This document shows positions 46,824 through 56,803 of a DNA stretch of 64,000 bases, piece by piece. The first letter of the stretch is position 1. Each line of letters begins with the position of its first letter. The DNA is from Xenorhabdus poinarii G6 (lineage in GTDB: Bacteria; Pseudomonadota; Gammaproteobacteria; Enterobacterales; Enterobacteriaceae): the NCBI RefSeq assembly GCF_000968175.1, contig NZ_FO704551.1, positions 2,108,001 to 2,172,000 on the forward strand. The letters run 5' to 3'. The translations under genes and the position numbers were made by a program. A model generated the notes under the pieces. It saw only the letters and a program-made list of their open reading frames with translations. It was not told the DNA's origin and made no database searches.

Positions 46824-47072
46824 ATGGAAACAGGTACTGTTAAATGGTTCAATAATGCAAAGGGCTTTGGATTTATTTGCCCGGCCAGCGGAGGCGAAGA
46901 TATTTTCGCTCACTATTCAACCATTCAAATGGATGGTTATAGAACATTGAAAGCTGGGCAGACAGTGAATTTTAGCGTTAATCATGGCCCCAAGGGTAAT
47001 CACGCCAGCTTGATTGTTCCTGTAGACAATGGTTCAAAACCCAAACAAGAACGCGACTCGACAAATGCGTAA
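46824..47072 (+). CDS. cspD: Cold shock-like protein CspD
   Basis: Cold-shock-fold single-stranded nucleic acid-binding protein; in E. coli it inhibits replication in stationary phase. It is 82 residues with the RNP-like motif GTVKWFNNAKGFGFICP and DIFAHYSTI. The tail SKPKQERDSTNA is longer than in the 74-residue E. coli protein. It is divergent from clpS-clpA as in E. coli. Confidence 0.95.
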   Translation: METGTVKWFNNAKGFGFICPASGGEDIFAHYSTIQMDGYRTLKAGQTVNFSVNHGPKGNHASLIVPVDNGSKPKQERDSTNA

Positions 47073-47076
47073 TGTT

Positions 47077-47111
47077 CACGCCACAGTAGGCTACACGCTT
47101 ATTGTGGCGTG
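47077..47111. terminator. Terminator between cspD and macB
   Basis: CACGCCACA and TGTGGCGTG form a 9-bp stem around a 17-base loop, followed by CTGTTTTATT. It lies in the short gap between two convergent genes and partly overlaps none of their codons on the cspD side. Confidence 0.7.
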
Positions 47112-47116
47112 CTGTT

Positions 47117-49078
47117 TTATTCCCTAGCAAGTGCTTCAATGGGATTAAGATGCGCCGCATTTCGGGCAGGCAGGAAACCAAAAGTGAGGCCGATTACTGT
47201 TGAAAAACCAAACGCGACAATAAATGTAATCGGGTTATACACAAAATCCCACGTCGGTAACATCACTTGTACAATCAAAGAAAGACAATATGACAGGGTA
47301 ATCCCCAATATTCCTCCGACAAAACAAACCAAAATGGCTTCCACAAGAAATTGCTGCATAATGTCACTGGTTCTGGCGCCAACAGCGATGCGAATGCCAA
47401 TCTCCCGGGTACGCTCGCTAACAGATACCAACATGATGTTCATGACCCCAATCCCCCCGACAACTAAGGAAATCACCGCAATGAGCGTCAAAAATATTTG
47501 CAGCGTTTGCGTTGTTTTATCCATGGCTGTCAGGATCCTGTTCATGCTTTCAGCCTGAAAGTCTTTTTTACCATGACGGAATATCAACAACTGATTCAAT
47601 TTTTTTTCTGCTTCATCAGAAGAATAGCCACTTTTTAATCTGATAACGATCAAATTCAAGTAACTTTGATTGACTAAACGGCTATTCATCGTACTGTAAG
47701 GCACCCAGATTTGTAATAAATTACCGGTATTATAAATATCTTGTTTTGGTGCAACGACACCAATGACGGTCAACGGGATATTTTCTAACAACACCTGTTT
47801 TCCTATCACCTCATTCTGATGAGGAAATAATTTCTGACGTGCCTTATCGTCAATGATAACCACCTGAGCCTGCTGATAAATCATTTCGGCAGTAAAATAG
47901 ACGCCTTGAGACAGTTTCATGGCATATACCTGAAAAAAGCCACTTCCCACACCAGCTACCTGCGCTGTAGTATCTATCCTCCCTTGACGCAAGCGCCCAT
48001 TGTAAATGAACTTAGGAGAAACAGACTGAACATAAGGCTGAGATTTGATGGCGGAAACATCACTCATTTTCAATGCCTGTAAACTCAAATCCTCATTACT
48101 GCCATACTCTTTTCCCGGATAAATCGATATAGAGTCGGTCGAAATGGATCTAATCTGAGATAACACCATTGACTTTGCCGCATCACCAATCACCAGAATC
48201 GTGACAACAGAAGCAATACCTATAATAATTCCTAGCATCGTCAACAGGGTACGTAATTTATTAACATTCATGGCGCGCCATGCCATCAAGACAGCCTCAT
48301 TGAAACGGCCCCAGGTTTGTTGGATTGGTGAACTTTTTTTCGCATTAGCCATTTTTGCTTCTGGAGAAGAGGGATGAGGCAATGTCTGATGCTCAGAAGA
48401 ACGAACATCACTGATAATTCGTCCGTCTTTAATTTCAATCACTCTTTGAGCCTGAGCAGCGATATTAGGATCATGGGTAACAATAATGACCGTATGCCCT
48501 TGTTGACAAAGTGCCTTTAAGATGTCAATCATCTCCTGGCCTGAAGCACTGTCCAATGCCCCCGTTGGTTCATCAGCAAGAATGATTTTGCCCCCATTCA
48601 TCAGTGCTCTGGCAATACTGACTCGCTGTTGCTGACCACCTGAAAGCTGGTTTGACCGGTAATAAATACGGTTTTCCAATCCAAGACTCTTTAACAATTC
48701 AATCGCCCGCTCACGACGTTGTATTTTAGACATACCGGAATAAATTGCCGGTATCTCAACATTTTGTTCAGCTGTTAAATGAGTCAATAAATGATAACGC
48801 TGAAAAATGAATCCAAAATATTCCCTGCGTAATTCCGCCAACTGATTGTTATCTAAATCAGCAACGTTTCTCCCTGAAACCCAGTATTCGCCGTGACTGG
48901 ATTGATCTAAACAACCCAATATATTCATCAACGTGGACTTCCCTGAACCAGACGCACCAACAATCGCGACTATTTCGCCAGCCTGGATGGATAACGAAAT
49001 ATCCTGCAACACATTGACCTGGCCCTCGCCAGACTGATAACTACGGCTAATACTTTTCAGTTCCAGTAACGCACTCAT
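47117..49078 (-). CDS. macB: Macrolide export ATP-binding/permease protein MacB
   Basis: Tripartite-efflux ABC transporter that works with MacA and an outer-membrane channel such as TolC to expel macrolides, siderophores or lipopeptides from the periplasm. It has 653 residues. The N-terminal ATPase domain shows [28 protein letters not shown] and IILADEPTGALD. A membrane helix near residue 280 (LLTMLGIIIGIASVVTILVIG), a large periplasmic loop and three C-terminal helices follow. Its ATG overlaps the macA stop by one base (TAATG). Confidence 0.95.
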   Translation of the reverse strand: MSALLELKSISRSYQSGEGQVNVLQDISLSIQAGEIVAIVGASGSGKSTLMNILGCLDQSSHGEYWVSGRNVADLDNNQLAELRREYFGFIFQRYHLLTHLTAEQNVEIPAIYSGMSKIQRRERAIELLKSLGLENRIYYRSNQLSGGQQQRVSIARALMNGGKIILADEPTGALDSASGQEMIDILKALCQQGHTVIIVTHDPNIAAQAQRVIEIKDGRIISDVRSSEHQTLPHPSSPEAKMANAKKSSPIQQTWGRFNEAVLMAWRAMNVNKLRTLLTMLGIIIGIASVVTILVIGDAAKSMVLSQIRSISTDSISIYPGKEYGSNEDLSLQALKMSDVSAIKSQPYVQSVSPKFIYNGRLRQGRIDTTAQVAGVGSGFFQVYAMKLSQGVYFTAEMIYQQAQVVIIDDKARQKLFPHQNEVIGKQVLLENIPLTVIGVVAPKQDIYNTGNLLQIWVPYSTMNSRLVNQSYLNLIVIRLKSGYSSDEAEKKLNQLLIFRHGKKDFQAESMNRILTAMDKTTQTLQIFLTLIAVISLVVGGIGVMNIMLVSVSERTREIGIRIAVGARTSDIMQQFLVEAILVCFVGGILGITLSYCLSLIVQVMLPTWDFVYNPITFIVAFGFSTVIGLTFGFLPARNAAHLNPIEALARE

Positions 49079-50223
49079 TATTCACTACCCTCTATGTGCC
49101 TATCACTGCTATCACTCCGATTCATGATCACGCGTTCGTGCTCTTTTAATCCGGAAAGCACCTGAACATTCACGTCATCAAAAGCCCCTATCGTAATTTT
49201 ACGTTTCTCTGCTTTTCCATTGCGCAAAACACTCACTTCATACTGAGCAGAAGATGGCTGTTGGTTTGAAACAGAAGATAAATCCAGGACTGAAATCGGG
49301 ATCATCAAGACATTATTCAGTAACTGTAATTGTATTTTGACTTGAGCGGTCATCTGTAAACGCAAGAGATGGCTGGGATTAGGGACGTCAAAACGGGCAT
49401 AGTAGAAAACAGCATTATTCACAATTTGTGGTGTTGGTTGAATATCTTTCAGAACACTATGAAATTCCTTTTCCTGATTTCCCAAAATGGTAAACGACAC
49501 TTTCTGTCCCGGCTTTAAACGGATCACATCCGCCTCCGACACCTCTGCATTAACCGTCATAGTATCGAGATTGGCAAGTGTCAGGATCGTGGGTGCTTGC
49601 TGGGCAGCAATCACAGTTTGTCCCTGAAATGTTTTAATATCGGTTACCGTCCCTTCTATAGGGGCAATGATTTTGGTATACCGCAAGTTAGTTTGCGCAG
49701 TATCAAGCTTGGCCTCATTTTGCTTAATTTGCGCTATTAAATCATCGATTCTGGCGGCCTTAGACTGCATATCCATTATGCTGTTGTCCAGATCCTGATG
49801 AGATATCAACTGCAATTTAAATAAATGCTTCAGACGATTGACTTTCAGCTGTGCAAACTTTAATTCTGCTTTTGCTCCACGGAGATTAGCCTTCAGTGAT
49901 TTTGCCGTTTCTTGTATTTCTGTCACAGAATTTTGTGCTGTTTGCGGATCAAGCAGTGCCAGTAATTGCCCCTGCTTAACCTTATCGCCCAATTTCACAT
50001 AAAGCTCTTTCAATTGACCACTAACCTGAGCGCCAACGTCAACCTTATTGATCGCATCCAATTTCCCTACCGCCAGAACATTCCGTTCAAAATTCCCGGT
50101 GATTACCGGGGTCGTCTGATAGGCAATAGGTTTCGGTACATAGACGAAATGGTATACAGCTACAGTGGCAATAAGGATAAGCCCAGCTCCAATCCAGCGA
50201 CGTTTGGTAAAAAGAAGATTCAT
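49078..50223 (-). CDS. macA: Macrolide efflux periplasmic adaptor MacA
   Basis: Membrane-fusion protein that joins MacB to the outer-membrane channel. An N-terminal membrane anchor (WIGAGLILIATVAVYHFVYV) precedes the lipoyl domain (VGAQVSGQLKELYVKLGDKVKQGQLLALLDPQ), a helical hairpin (about residues 95-170) and the beta-barrel domain. The first codon could be a GTG at 50226 or the ATG directly after it; I chose the ATG, giving 381 residues. It forms an operon with macB. Confidence 0.94.
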   Translation of the reverse strand: MNLLFTKRRWIGAGLILIATVAVYHFVYVPKPIAYQTTPVITGNFERNVLAVGKLDAINKVDVGAQVSGQLKELYVKLGDKVKQGQLLALLDPQTAQNSVTEIQETAKSLKANLRGAKAELKFAQLKVNRLKHLFKLQLISHQDLDNSIMDMQSKAARIDDLIAQIKQNEAKLDTAQTNLRYTKIIAPIEGTVTDIKTFQGQTVIAAQQAPTILTLANLDTMTVNAEVSEADVIRLKPGQKVSFTILGNQEKEFHSVLKDIQPTPQIVNNAVFYYARFDVPNPSHLLRLQMTAQVKIQLQLLNNVLMIPISVLDLSSVSNQQPSSAQYEVSVLRNGKAEKRKITIGAFDDVNVQVLSGLKEHERVIMNRSDSSDRHIEGSE

Positions 50224-50389
50224 CACAAATACCCACCATAAAAACCGATTACTTATCTATATTACTGTAGGTAAGGTAAACGTAATCTAACAACGTGCTA
50301 TTTCTAATAAAGAAATGATACACTTTCCTCTGCCGTGACTGTCTCCGGGCTGTTGGGTGACGCTTCCACTTCTCATTTTATTTACCCGT

Positions 50390-50438
50390 CTTTTTGTCTG
50401 GTTTTGGTTATGAAAACCAGACAAAAAGGTATTTTTTT
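50390..50438 (+). terminator. Strong intrinsic terminator in the lysO leader
   Basis: CTTTTTGTCTGGTTTT pairs perfectly over 16 bases with its inverse complement at 50413-50428 around a 7-base loop, and TATTTTTTT follows. It points into lysO and ends about 20-30 bases before the ATG, so it would stop transcripts started upstream unless bypassed. It may be an attenuator; no aptamer of a known riboswitch class was recognised upstream. Confidence 0.82.
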
Positions 50439-50458
50439 ATTAGATAAGGACATGGGTC

Positions 50459-51361
50459 ATGTATTCAGGATTGTTGATTATTCTCCTGCCTTTAACGCTG
50501 GGCTATCTGATTCATTTAAATAATCAGTCGTTATTAAACTTCGTACATCAGCTTATTAGTGCAATGGTTTATCTGATACTGATTCTGATGGGCATGAGTC
50601 TCGCCATGCTAGAAAATCTGAGCAGCAACTTACTGTCTATCTTACTGTATGCGACAACATTTTTTCTGTGCATTTTTATTATTAACCTACTCGTCCTTTC
50701 CCTTTTAGATAAACGAAAACCGTGGATTATTAATAGTCATCAACAGGAAAAACCGCCTTCCCGGTTACATATGGCGTTAGATTCCGTCAAATTATGCGGT
50801 GCATTAATATTGGGATTCCTGATTGGGTTAACCGATTGGTCATGGCTGCGTTCTTCCAGCCATGCCAGTGAAATCGTCTTGGTTTTTCTACTCTTTCTGG
50901 TGGGAATCCAATTACGCAATAACGGTATGAGCTTAAAACAAACACTGTTTGATCGTCGTGGCACGATGATTGCGATCGTTGTTGCCATAAGCTCTTTGCT
51001 AGGCGGGGTGTTAGCCGCATTTTTGCTAGGGCTACCGACGAAAACTGGCCTTGCCATTGCCTCCGGATATGGCTGGTATTCGCTTTCCGGCATTTTAATT
51101 TCCGACGCTTATGGGCCAGTACTGGGTAGTGCCGCCTTTTTCAATGATCTGGCTCGTGAACTGGCATCAATCATGCTCATTCCCATGCTCATCAACCGCT
51201 ATCGTTCAACTGCACTAGGTTTAACCGGTGCGGCTTCCATCGACTTTACCTTGCCGATTTTACAACGCTGTGGGGGAGTCAGTATCGTGCCAGCCGCTAT
51301 CGTACATGGTTTCATTTTAAGCTTAATGACACCGTTGTTTATTGCATTGTTCACTCAATGA
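50459..51361 (+). CDS. lysO: L-lysine exporter LysO
   Basis: Inner-membrane exporter for lysine and thialysine (YbjE in E. coli). It is 300 residues with about eight hydrophobic segments. Family blocks are FLVGIQLRNNGMSLKQTLFDRRG, SGYGWYSLSGILISDAYGPVLGSAAFFNDLARELASIMLIP and FTLPILQRCGGVSIVPAAIVHGFILS. It is divergent from macAB across 230 bases and is preceded by a strong terminator hairpin. Confidence 0.95.
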   Translation: MYSGLLIILLPLTLGYLIHLNNQSLLNFVHQLISAMVYLILILMGMSLAMLENLSSNLLSILLYATTFFLCIFIINLLVLSLLDKRKPWIINSHQQEKPPSRLHMALDSVKLCGALILGFLIGLTDWSWLRSSSHASEIVLVFLLFLVGIQLRNNGMSLKQTLFDRRGTMIAIVVAISSLLGGVLAAFLLGLPTKTGLAIASGYGWYSLSGILISDAYGPVLGSAAFFNDLARELASIMLIPMLINRYRSTALGLTGAASIDFTLPILQRCGGVSIVPAAIVHGFILSLMTPLFIALFTQ

Positions 51362-51414
51362 AGAACACCGTTTCCCTGATATTTTAATTGACTAAAAATT
51401 TTTTTTAAGAGAAA

Positions 51415-51477
51415 AATCAACCTGTTCAGGCCTCCAAAAAGGCAAAAAATAGGCTAACAAACACCCACAGGTTGATT
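51415..51477. repeat. Inverted repeat with 41-base loop after lysO
   Basis: AATCAACCTGT and ACAGGTTGATT are perfect 11-bp arms. The loop contains an inner GCCT-AGGC pair. It lies between lysO and artP and may be a composite terminator for lysO. Confidence 0.65.
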
Positions 51478-51525
51478 AGTTAACTAACTAATTCGATTAA
51501 AATAACAATTTTTAGCGGATATTAT

Positions 51526-51539
51526 TGCATAGTTATGCT
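51526..51539 (+). promoter_or_regulatory. Candidate ArgR operator before artP
   Basis: TGCATAGTTATGCT is palindromic (GCATA-GT-TATGC) and agrees with the ARG box core TGAAT-W4-ATTCA at 10 of 14 positions, 48 bases before the artP ATG. A weaker similar box may follow at 51542-51555. Arginine transport genes are ArgR targets in E. coli; this site is a guess from pattern and place. Confidence 0.35.
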
Positions 51540-51586
51540 CATGACATTAATATCCAATCAAACAATTAACTATTCAAATTTTTCGC

Positions 51587-52315
51587 ATGAGCATTCAATT
51601 AAAAAACATAAATTGTTTCTATGGCTCGCATCAGGCTCTGTTCGATATCAATTTTGAATGTATATCGGGAGAAACTGTTGTGTTACTGGGACCCAGTGGG
51701 GCAGGAAAGAGTTCGTTGTTACGCGTCCTGAACCTACTGGAAATTCCTCACTCTGGACAACTCAATGTGACAACGCACCGATTTGATTTCAAACAACAGC
51801 CCAACCACAAGGATATTCTGGCATTACGACAAAAAGTGGGGATGGTCTTCCAGCAATACCATTTGTGGCCTCATTTGACCGTCATGGATAATTTGATTGA
51901 AGCACCTTGCCGGGTATTGAAGTACTCTAAACACCAAGCGCAGGAAAAAGCGGCAAAACTGCTTGCCCGGCTTCGTTTGGACGCATTTGCTAACCGGTTT
52001 CCCCTGCATCTGTCCGGTGGACAGCAACAGCGCGTTGCGATTGCCCGAGCATTAATGATGGAGCCTCAGGTTCTATTGTTTGATGAACCCACGGCGGCTC
52101 TCGACCCCGCAATAACCGCCCAAGTTATTGATATTATCAAAGAATTAGCAGAGACTGGCATCACACAGGTGATAGTGACTCATGAAGTCGAATTGGCTCG
52201 CAAAACAGCCAGTCAGGTTATCTACATGGAACAAGGACATATTATTGAAAAAGGTGACGCAACGCATTTTATGCACCCGAAAACAGAAGCCTTTGCTCAT
52301 TACTTGTCACACTGA
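51587..52315 (+). CDS. artP: Arginine ABC transporter ATP-binding protein ArtP
   Basis: ATPase of the arginine importer. It is 242 residues with Walker [18 protein letters not shown]-loop [15 protein letters not shown], signature [17 protein letters not shown], Walker [14 protein letters not shown] and the switch histidine in [10 protein letters not shown]. It is first in artP-artI-artQ-artM, with about 150 bases to artI that contain a hairpin. Confidence 0.96.
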   Translation: MSIQLKNINCFYGSHQALFDINFECISGETVVLLGPSGAGKSSLLRVLNLLEIPHSGQLNVTTHRFDFKQQPNHKDILALRQKVGMVFQQYHLWPHLTVMDNLIEAPCRVLKYSKHQAQEKAAKLLARLRLDAFANRFPLHLSGGQQQRVAIARALMMEPQVLLFDEPTAALDPAITAQVIDIIKELAETGITQVIVTHEVELARKTASQVIYMEQGHIIEKGDATHFMHPKTEAFAHYLSH

Positions 52316-52344
52316 GTACCCTACTGAATCGGTAAGTCGGTAAA

Positions 52345-52383
52345 TTTCAAGCAATAGTATCCCCCGTAAGGGGCAGCTTGAAA
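52345..52383. repeat. Nested hairpin between artP and artI
   Basis: An outer stem TTTCAAGC with GCTTGAAA (8 bp) encloses CCCC-CGTAA-GGGG. It is placed 30 bases after artP and 85 bases before artI. It could set the artP to artI ratio or be a member of a dispersed palindromic repeat; other copies in the genome were not searched. Confidence 0.7.
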
Positions 52384-52468
52384 GAGGAAGTGTCTATCGA
52401 TAATCGATGACTAAACAAACAGTAAAGCAGTTATCAACCATAAATTTTATAAACGATAGGATATTGCT

Positions 52469-53209
52469 ATGAAAAAATTATTGTTTGCCGCTCTGCTAAG
52501 CGCAGTGACCTTATCAGCAACCGCCGCAGAAGAAGAAGCGACGCTCCGTTTTGCAACAGAAGCAACTTACCCACCATTTGAATATCTTGACGCAAACAAT
52601 AAGATCCAAGGATTCGATATTGATTTAGCGGATGCCTTATGTGCAAAACTCAACACAAAATGTACCTTTACCAACCAGGCTTTTGATAGTCTGATCCCTA
52701 GCCTGAAATTCCGTCGTTTTGATGCTTTGATGGCCGGCATTGACATCACACCAGAACGCCAGAAACAAGTTGATTTCACACATATTTATTATGATAACTC
52801 GGCCACTTTTATTGCTGTCAAAGGGAAATTTGCCCAAGTTGCCGACCTCAAAGGCAAACAAGTCGGGATGCAAAATGGCACGACACACCAGAAATATTTG
52901 ATGGAGCAACACAAAGAGATTAAGACTGTGCCTTATGACAGCTACCAAAATGCGATCCTTGACTTGAAAAATGGCCGCCTTGATGCTGTGTTTGGCGATA
53001 CCGCCGTCGTCAATGAGTGGTTGAAAAAGAATAAAGAATTAAACGCGGTTGGCAATAAGGTCACAGACAAAAACTATTTTGGTATCGGTTTAGGCATTGC
53101 CGTTCGCAAAGGTAATACGGATTTACGGGATAAACTGAATAAAGCCCTGGCAGAAATTAAACAAGACGGTACTTACGATACTCTCTATAAAAAATGGTTT
53201 GAACAATAA
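52469..53209 (+). CDS. artI: Arginine ABC transporter periplasmic binding protein
   Basis: Type II solute-binding protein that captures arginine in the periplasm. It is 246 residues with a signal peptide [20 protein letters not shown] cleaved near residue 20. Markers are [62 protein letters not shown] and [45 protein letters not shown]. The position matches E. coli artI, although artJ is closely similar and only one copy is present here. Confidence 0.92.
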   Translation: MKKLLFAALLSAVTLSATAAEEEATLRFATEATYPPFEYLDANNKIQGFDIDLADALCAKLNTKCTFTNQAFDSLIPSLKFRRFDALMAGIDITPERQKQVDFTHIYYDNSATFIAVKGKFAQVADLKGKQVGMQNGTTHQKYLMEQHKEIKTVPYDSYQNAILDLKNGRLDAVFGDTAVVNEWLKKNKELNAVGNKVTDKNYFGIGLGIAVRKGNTDLRDKLNKALAEIKQDGTYDTLYKKWFEQ

Positions 53210-53220
53210 ACTCAATCATA

Positions 53221-53937
53221 ATGAATGAATTCCAATCTTTAATCAGTGCCGCCGGAATCACCGTCGGCCTTGCTGTTTCTTCGCTGATTGTCGGTCTAGT
53301 CCTCGCCATGTTTTTTGCTGCGTGGGAATCCATGCGCTGGAAACCCCTCGCATTTTTAGGTTCCTGCTGGGTGACATTGATCCGAGGGTTACCTGAGATT
53401 TTAGTTGTGCTCTTTATCTATTTTGGTAGCTCACAACTGCTGATCACGCTGTCAGAAGGTTTTGAGATCAATCTCATTATCTGGCACGTTAAAATACAGA
53501 TAGACATTGATAACTTTAATGTCAGCCCGTTTCTATGCGGTATTATTGCCCTGTCTCTGCTCTATTCCGCGTATGCATCACAAACACTACGAGGAGCCTT
53601 AAAAGCCATTCCTATAGGGCAATGGGAAGCGGGGCAAGCGCTGGGATTAAGTCAACGTCGCCTCTTTTTTCGCTTAATTCTGCCTCAGATGTGGCGTCAT
53701 GCTTTGCCAGGGCTTGGTAATCAATGGTTAGTACTCTTAAAAGACACAGCGCTGGTTTCATTGATCAGTGTTAATGACTTGATGTTACAAACAAAAAGTA
53801 TTGCGATCCGAACTCAGGAGCCGTTCACATGGTATATGATCGTGGCGGCCATTTATTTGATCATTACCCTGATCAGCCAATTTATTCTTAAACAACTTGA
53901 AACACGCTCCACCCATTTTGAACGGGGTGCTTCATGA
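53221..53937 (+). CDS. artQ: Arginine ABC transporter permease ArtQ
   Basis: One of two membrane subunits of the arginine importer. It is 238 residues with about five membrane segments; the EAA loop is [45 protein letters not shown]. It lies 11 bases after artI and its stop overlaps the artM start by four bases. Confidence 0.95.
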   Translation: MNEFQSLISAAGITVGLAVSSLIVGLVLAMFFAAWESMRWKPLAFLGSCWVTLIRGLPEILVVLFIYFGSSQLLITLSEGFEINLIIWHVKIQIDIDNFNVSPFLCGIIALSLLYSAYASQTLRGALKAIPIGQWEAGQALGLSQRRLFFRLILPQMWRHALPGLGNQWLVLLKDTALVSLISVNDLMLQTKSIAIRTQEPFTWYMIVAAIYLIITLISQFILKQLETRSTHFERGAS

Positions 53938-54605
53938 TATTTACATATATCAAGGAAATTTTACCGGGCTTGCAAACCAGTCTCAGTTTAACGTTCGCCG
54001 CGTTACTGGTTGCCCTCATTCTCGCCATTGCCCTGACCATGATCCTGACCATGAAATTGCCGGTGCTGTCGCAAGGGGTAAAAGGCTATATCACACTGTT
54101 TACCGGCACCCCGCTCCTGGTTCAGTTTTTTCTGATTTACTACGGGCCAGGGCAGTTTCCATCACTCAAAGAATATCCGTGGCTATGGCAACTGATGTCA
54201 GAAGCGTGGCTATGTGCAATGATCACTTTAGCGTTGAACAGCGCGGCCTACTCAACTCAGCTATTTTACGGGGCTGTCAGAGCGATTCCAGTGGGGCAAT
54301 GGCAATCTTGTCAGGCGCTTGGGATGTCCAGAGCGCATTCCATGTGCATTCTGCTTCCTTACGCCTTCAAGCGCGCGCTTTCTTCCTATTCCAATGAAGT
54401 TATATTGATTTTTAAGAGCACTTCACTGGCCAGCACGATCACACTTTTGGATATTATGGGATATAGCCAGCTCCAATTCGGGCGTAGTTATGATGTCACC
54501 GTATTTGTCGCAGCAGGGGTAATTTATCTCTGTATAAATGGTCTTTTGACGCTACTGATGCGTATGATTGAACGGCGCGCGTTATCATTTGAACATCGTC
54601 ATTAA
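53934..54605 (+). CDS. artM: Arginine ABC transporter permease ArtM
   Basis: Second permease of the arginine importer. It is 223 residues with five membrane segments and the EAA loop [44 protein letters not shown]. It ends the art operon, convergent with rlmC through a shared hairpin terminator. Confidence 0.95.
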   Translation: MIFTYIKEILPGLQTSLSLTFAALLVALILAIALTMILTMKLPVLSQGVKGYITLFTGTPLLVQFFLIYYGPGQFPSLKEYPWLWQLMSEAWLCAMITLALNSAAYSTQLFYGAVRAIPVGQWQSCQALGMSRAHSMCILLPYAFKRALSSYSNEVILIFKSTSLASTITLLDIMGYSQLQFGRSYDVTVFVAAGVIYLCINGLLTLLMRMIERRALSFEHRH

Positions 54606-54622
54606 TGAGCCTGTACACTGAA

Positions 54623-54657
54623 TTATCCCGTGATAACATCTCGTTATCACGGGGTAA
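54623..54657. terminator. Terminator between artM and rlmC
   Basis: CCCGTGATAAC and GTTATCACGGG form a perfect 11-bp stem with a 5-base loop; a further G-U pair and TTA/TAA extend it to 15 bp. No long T-run follows on either strand. Confidence 0.75.
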
Positions 54658-54674
54658 TCAAATCAGCCAGGTGA

Positions 54675-55808
54675 TTAATTTACGTCAAGAACTAACAGGG
54701 CCAAGGTTTCATAATGTTCAGTATGGGGAAACATATCGAATAGCTGAATCTTCTCGATACGATATTGCTTAAGCATCGTAATATCTTTCGCCATCGTCTC
54801 GGCATGACAACTTGAATAGAGAATAAATTTGGGCGCCATCCGGCTAAGATATTCACAAAGCGCCTTGCCAATCCCTCGTCGGGGTGGGTTTACCAAAACT
54901 AATTCTGGCAGTTGTGATTTATCAAGGGCGAAATGTGTGGAATCCAGCGCCTGAAAATCCACGTGTTCCAATCCAAGACTTTTAGCCGAACTTTTCGCAC
55001 AACTGATTGCTTCAGCGCTGATCTCAATCCCCGTCAGCCTGGTCTTTTTATCTGCGCAATGCAGACCAAAACCACCCGCACCGCAAAACAGATCCCACAA
55101 ACTGTTAATGCCCAATTCCCTAACCCAACGCCCTGCTGTTGCATACAGTTCGGCGGCAATATCCGGGTTCGTCTGAAAAAAACTCCGTGGGCGAATATAC
55201 AACGGAATACCGTTAAACCTTTCCGTCAACATTTTGCGCTCAGTCAAAATGATTTCCTTTTCGCCTTCCAAAATCGCCATATGGGTAGGTTGAATATTCG
55301 CGGAGATAACGGTCGCTTGCGGCAGTTGCGCTTTCAGCCAAGGCAAAGCCCGTACTAACTGAGCCAGCTTTGTTTCCGAACGCAAAACAAAGCGCAACAT
55401 CATTTCACCATTAGCGCGGCTTTCTGTCAGAAGAATATATTTTAATTCTCCTTTCTTTCGTTCAACGTTGTATGGAACCAGACCAGCTCTAGCGATAAAT
55501 GTTTTTATTACAGCAAATACCGGCTGAAAATATTTTGGATACAGCGGACAATCACAAAGATCCACCGTTCTGCCATCACGATGCAACATACCAAGCAACG
55601 GACGCTCGACACTGCCACTGACGACCATTTTGGCTTTGTTACGAAATTCGCTGGTTTTGCTGGTCACCGGTGTCAGCCAATGTACTACTGATGTTTCCTG
55701 TAACAGTTGTTTTAAATGTTGTTGTTTATCCGATAATTGCTGTGAATAGGGCTTATCGAGCCACTGGCAGGAGTGACAATGCCCCACGGTATACTGCACA
55801 CACTGCAT
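54675..55808 (-). CDS. rlmC: 23S rRNA (uracil-747-C5)-methyltransferase RlmC
   Basis: SAM- and iron-sulphur-dependent enzyme that methylates U747 of 23S rRNA. It is 377 residues. The N-terminal cysteines C3, C11 and C14 ([14 protein letters not shown]) plus one in LCDCPLYP bind the 4Fe-4S cluster. SAM motif [16 protein letters not shown] and the catalytic cysteine region [15 protein letters not shown] follow, with VNPPRRGIG between them. Known as RumB or YbjF in older notes. Confidence 0.95.
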   Translation of the reverse strand: MQCVQYTVGHCHSCQWLDKPYSQQLSDKQQHLKQLLQETSVVHWLTPVTSKTSEFRNKAKMVVSGSVERPLLGMLHRDGRTVDLCDCPLYPKYFQPVFAVIKTFIARAGLVPYNVERKKGELKYILLTESRANGEMMLRFVLRSETKLAQLVRALPWLKAQLPQATVISANIQPTHMAILEGEKEIILTERKMLTERFNGIPLYIRPRSFFQTNPDIAAELYATAGRWVRELGINSLWDLFCGAGGFGLHCADKKTRLTGIEISAEAISCAKSSAKSLGLEHVDFQALDSTHFALDKSQLPELVLVNPPRRGIGKALCEYLSRMAPKFILYSSCHAETMAKDITMLKQYRIEKIQLFDMFPHTEHYETLALLVLDVN

Positions 55809-55834
55809 TGTAAGAAAACCGTATCAAAAAAATG

Positions 55835-56350
55835 TTAGTGCAACGTAAATGTTGACGTCTCCGTCGACGTCAAAGATTCGTCATCTTCCGCTTCAGCTTC
55901 TATCTCATTTTCCAACTCATGAGTCACATAGAGAAGATTATTGCTGTGGATCTCAAAAATCACATTAGCAATTTGTTCTTCACCTTGCTGTATAAAATTG
56001 GAGAATTGCTTGAAAGTCATTCCGGCAGCGATAGGGAATGTCTGACACACAATTAATTTAGGCAGGCTTTCATCCTGAACATCAAGAAAGGCCTTAACCG
56101 TAAGAGAACTGGCATTAATCTGACTTAAATTGGCAACCAGCGGCACTATCGCGGTAGGTCTGACTTCGGCCAGCGCAGAAAACAGCAATGCATCACCCAA
56201 CAGATCAATTTTGGCATCAAATAAGCCATCAATATTCTGCATATGAGGCAGATGCAAGACTGAACCTGAATCATTCTCAAAATAAGAGATCTTGAGCTGT
56301 TCAAGCCATGTACGTAGAATTGACAAATCGGGAATAACCATAGAATCCAT
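55835..56350 (-). CDS. ybjN: YbjN-family protein
   Basis: Conserved cytoplasmic protein of the YbjN/T3SS chaperone-like fold, tied in E. coli to motility, fimbriae and stress gene expression. Starting at 56350 (MDSMVIPDLSILRTWLEQL) after GAGG with an 8-base gap gives 171 residues. The conserved LHLPHMQNIDGLFDAKIDL and NASSLTVKAFLDVQDE blocks match E. coli. An acidic tail (EAEAEDDESLTSTETSTF) is longer than in E. coli. The 25-codon upstream extension is rejected. Confidence 0.92.
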   Translation of the reverse strand: MDSMVIPDLSILRTWLEQLKISYFENDSGSVLHLPHMQNIDGLFDAKIDLLGDALLFSALAEVRPTAIVPLVANLSQINASSLTVKAFLDVQDESLPKLIVCQTFPIAAGMTFKQFSNFIQQGEEQIANVIFEIHSNNLLYVTHELENEIEAEAEDDESLTSTETSTFTLH

Positions 56351-56433
56351 CGAATTAACCTCATATAACCAAGAAGTTACACATGCTACGTTAGGAAACT
56401 CCCCCGCAGGCAGCAAAATGAACAATAATTGAT

Positions 56434-56745
56434 CTATTTTATTTTTTCATCATCAGTGACACTCTGATGATTTGTATCCGCTTTCTTATGATCAATTCCC
56501 AAAAAGGAAAGATTATAAACCGCGCGCCAGATAATATGGATAGTAGCGGGTATCAAACACCCCATACCCAACAAGATCATAGCAATGTGCACCTCTGTCG
56601 TCATTAATAAAGGTGATAAAATTATGCTATCAGTGATTGATAAGTAAGCCAGTGCTAATAAGCCAATGCCCAATACTTCCAATAAAATGACTAACTTAGG
56701 CATATCAGCTAATGAACGCATCGCTTTTGAAGGGTTAATATTCAT
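56434..56745 (-). CDS. ybjC: DUF1418 membrane protein YbjC
   Basis: Small inner-membrane protein of unknown function with two predicted helices (LVILLEVLGIGLLALAYLSI, HIAMILLGMGCLIPATIHIIW). The 103 residues resemble E. coli YbjC in hydrophobic pattern and in the MPKLVILLE motif. An alternative ATG at 56718 (MRSLADMPKL) fits E. coli better but lacks a clear ribosome-binding site, as does 56745. It is divergent from grxA as in E. coli. Confidence 0.8.
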   Translation of the reverse strand: MNINPSKAMRSLADMPKLVILLEVLGIGLLALAYLSITDSIILSPLLMTTEVHIAMILLGMGCLIPATIHIIWRAVYNLSFLGIDHKKADTNHQSVTDDEKIK

Positions 56746-56803
56746 GCTTTAACCTGTTCCAATCTGAAAAATAGATTTTTTATTACTCAGTAAACTTCTA
56801 TTC

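Noticed and set aside
47117..50223. macAB as part of a lipopeptide or siderophore synthesis cluster
   Set aside because: No synthetase, regulator or resistance gene surrounds it; the neighbours are the same housekeeping genes as in E. coli.
50227..50390. Possible lysine riboswitch before lysO
   Set aside because: I looked for the conserved lysine aptamer core and did not find it. Only the terminator part is secure.
50335..50523. Small GTG-started frame overlapping the start of lysO
   Set aside because: It crosses the terminator hairpin and the lysO start in another frame and has no recognisable product. A lysine-leader peptide was considered, but no Lys-codon run is present before the hairpin.
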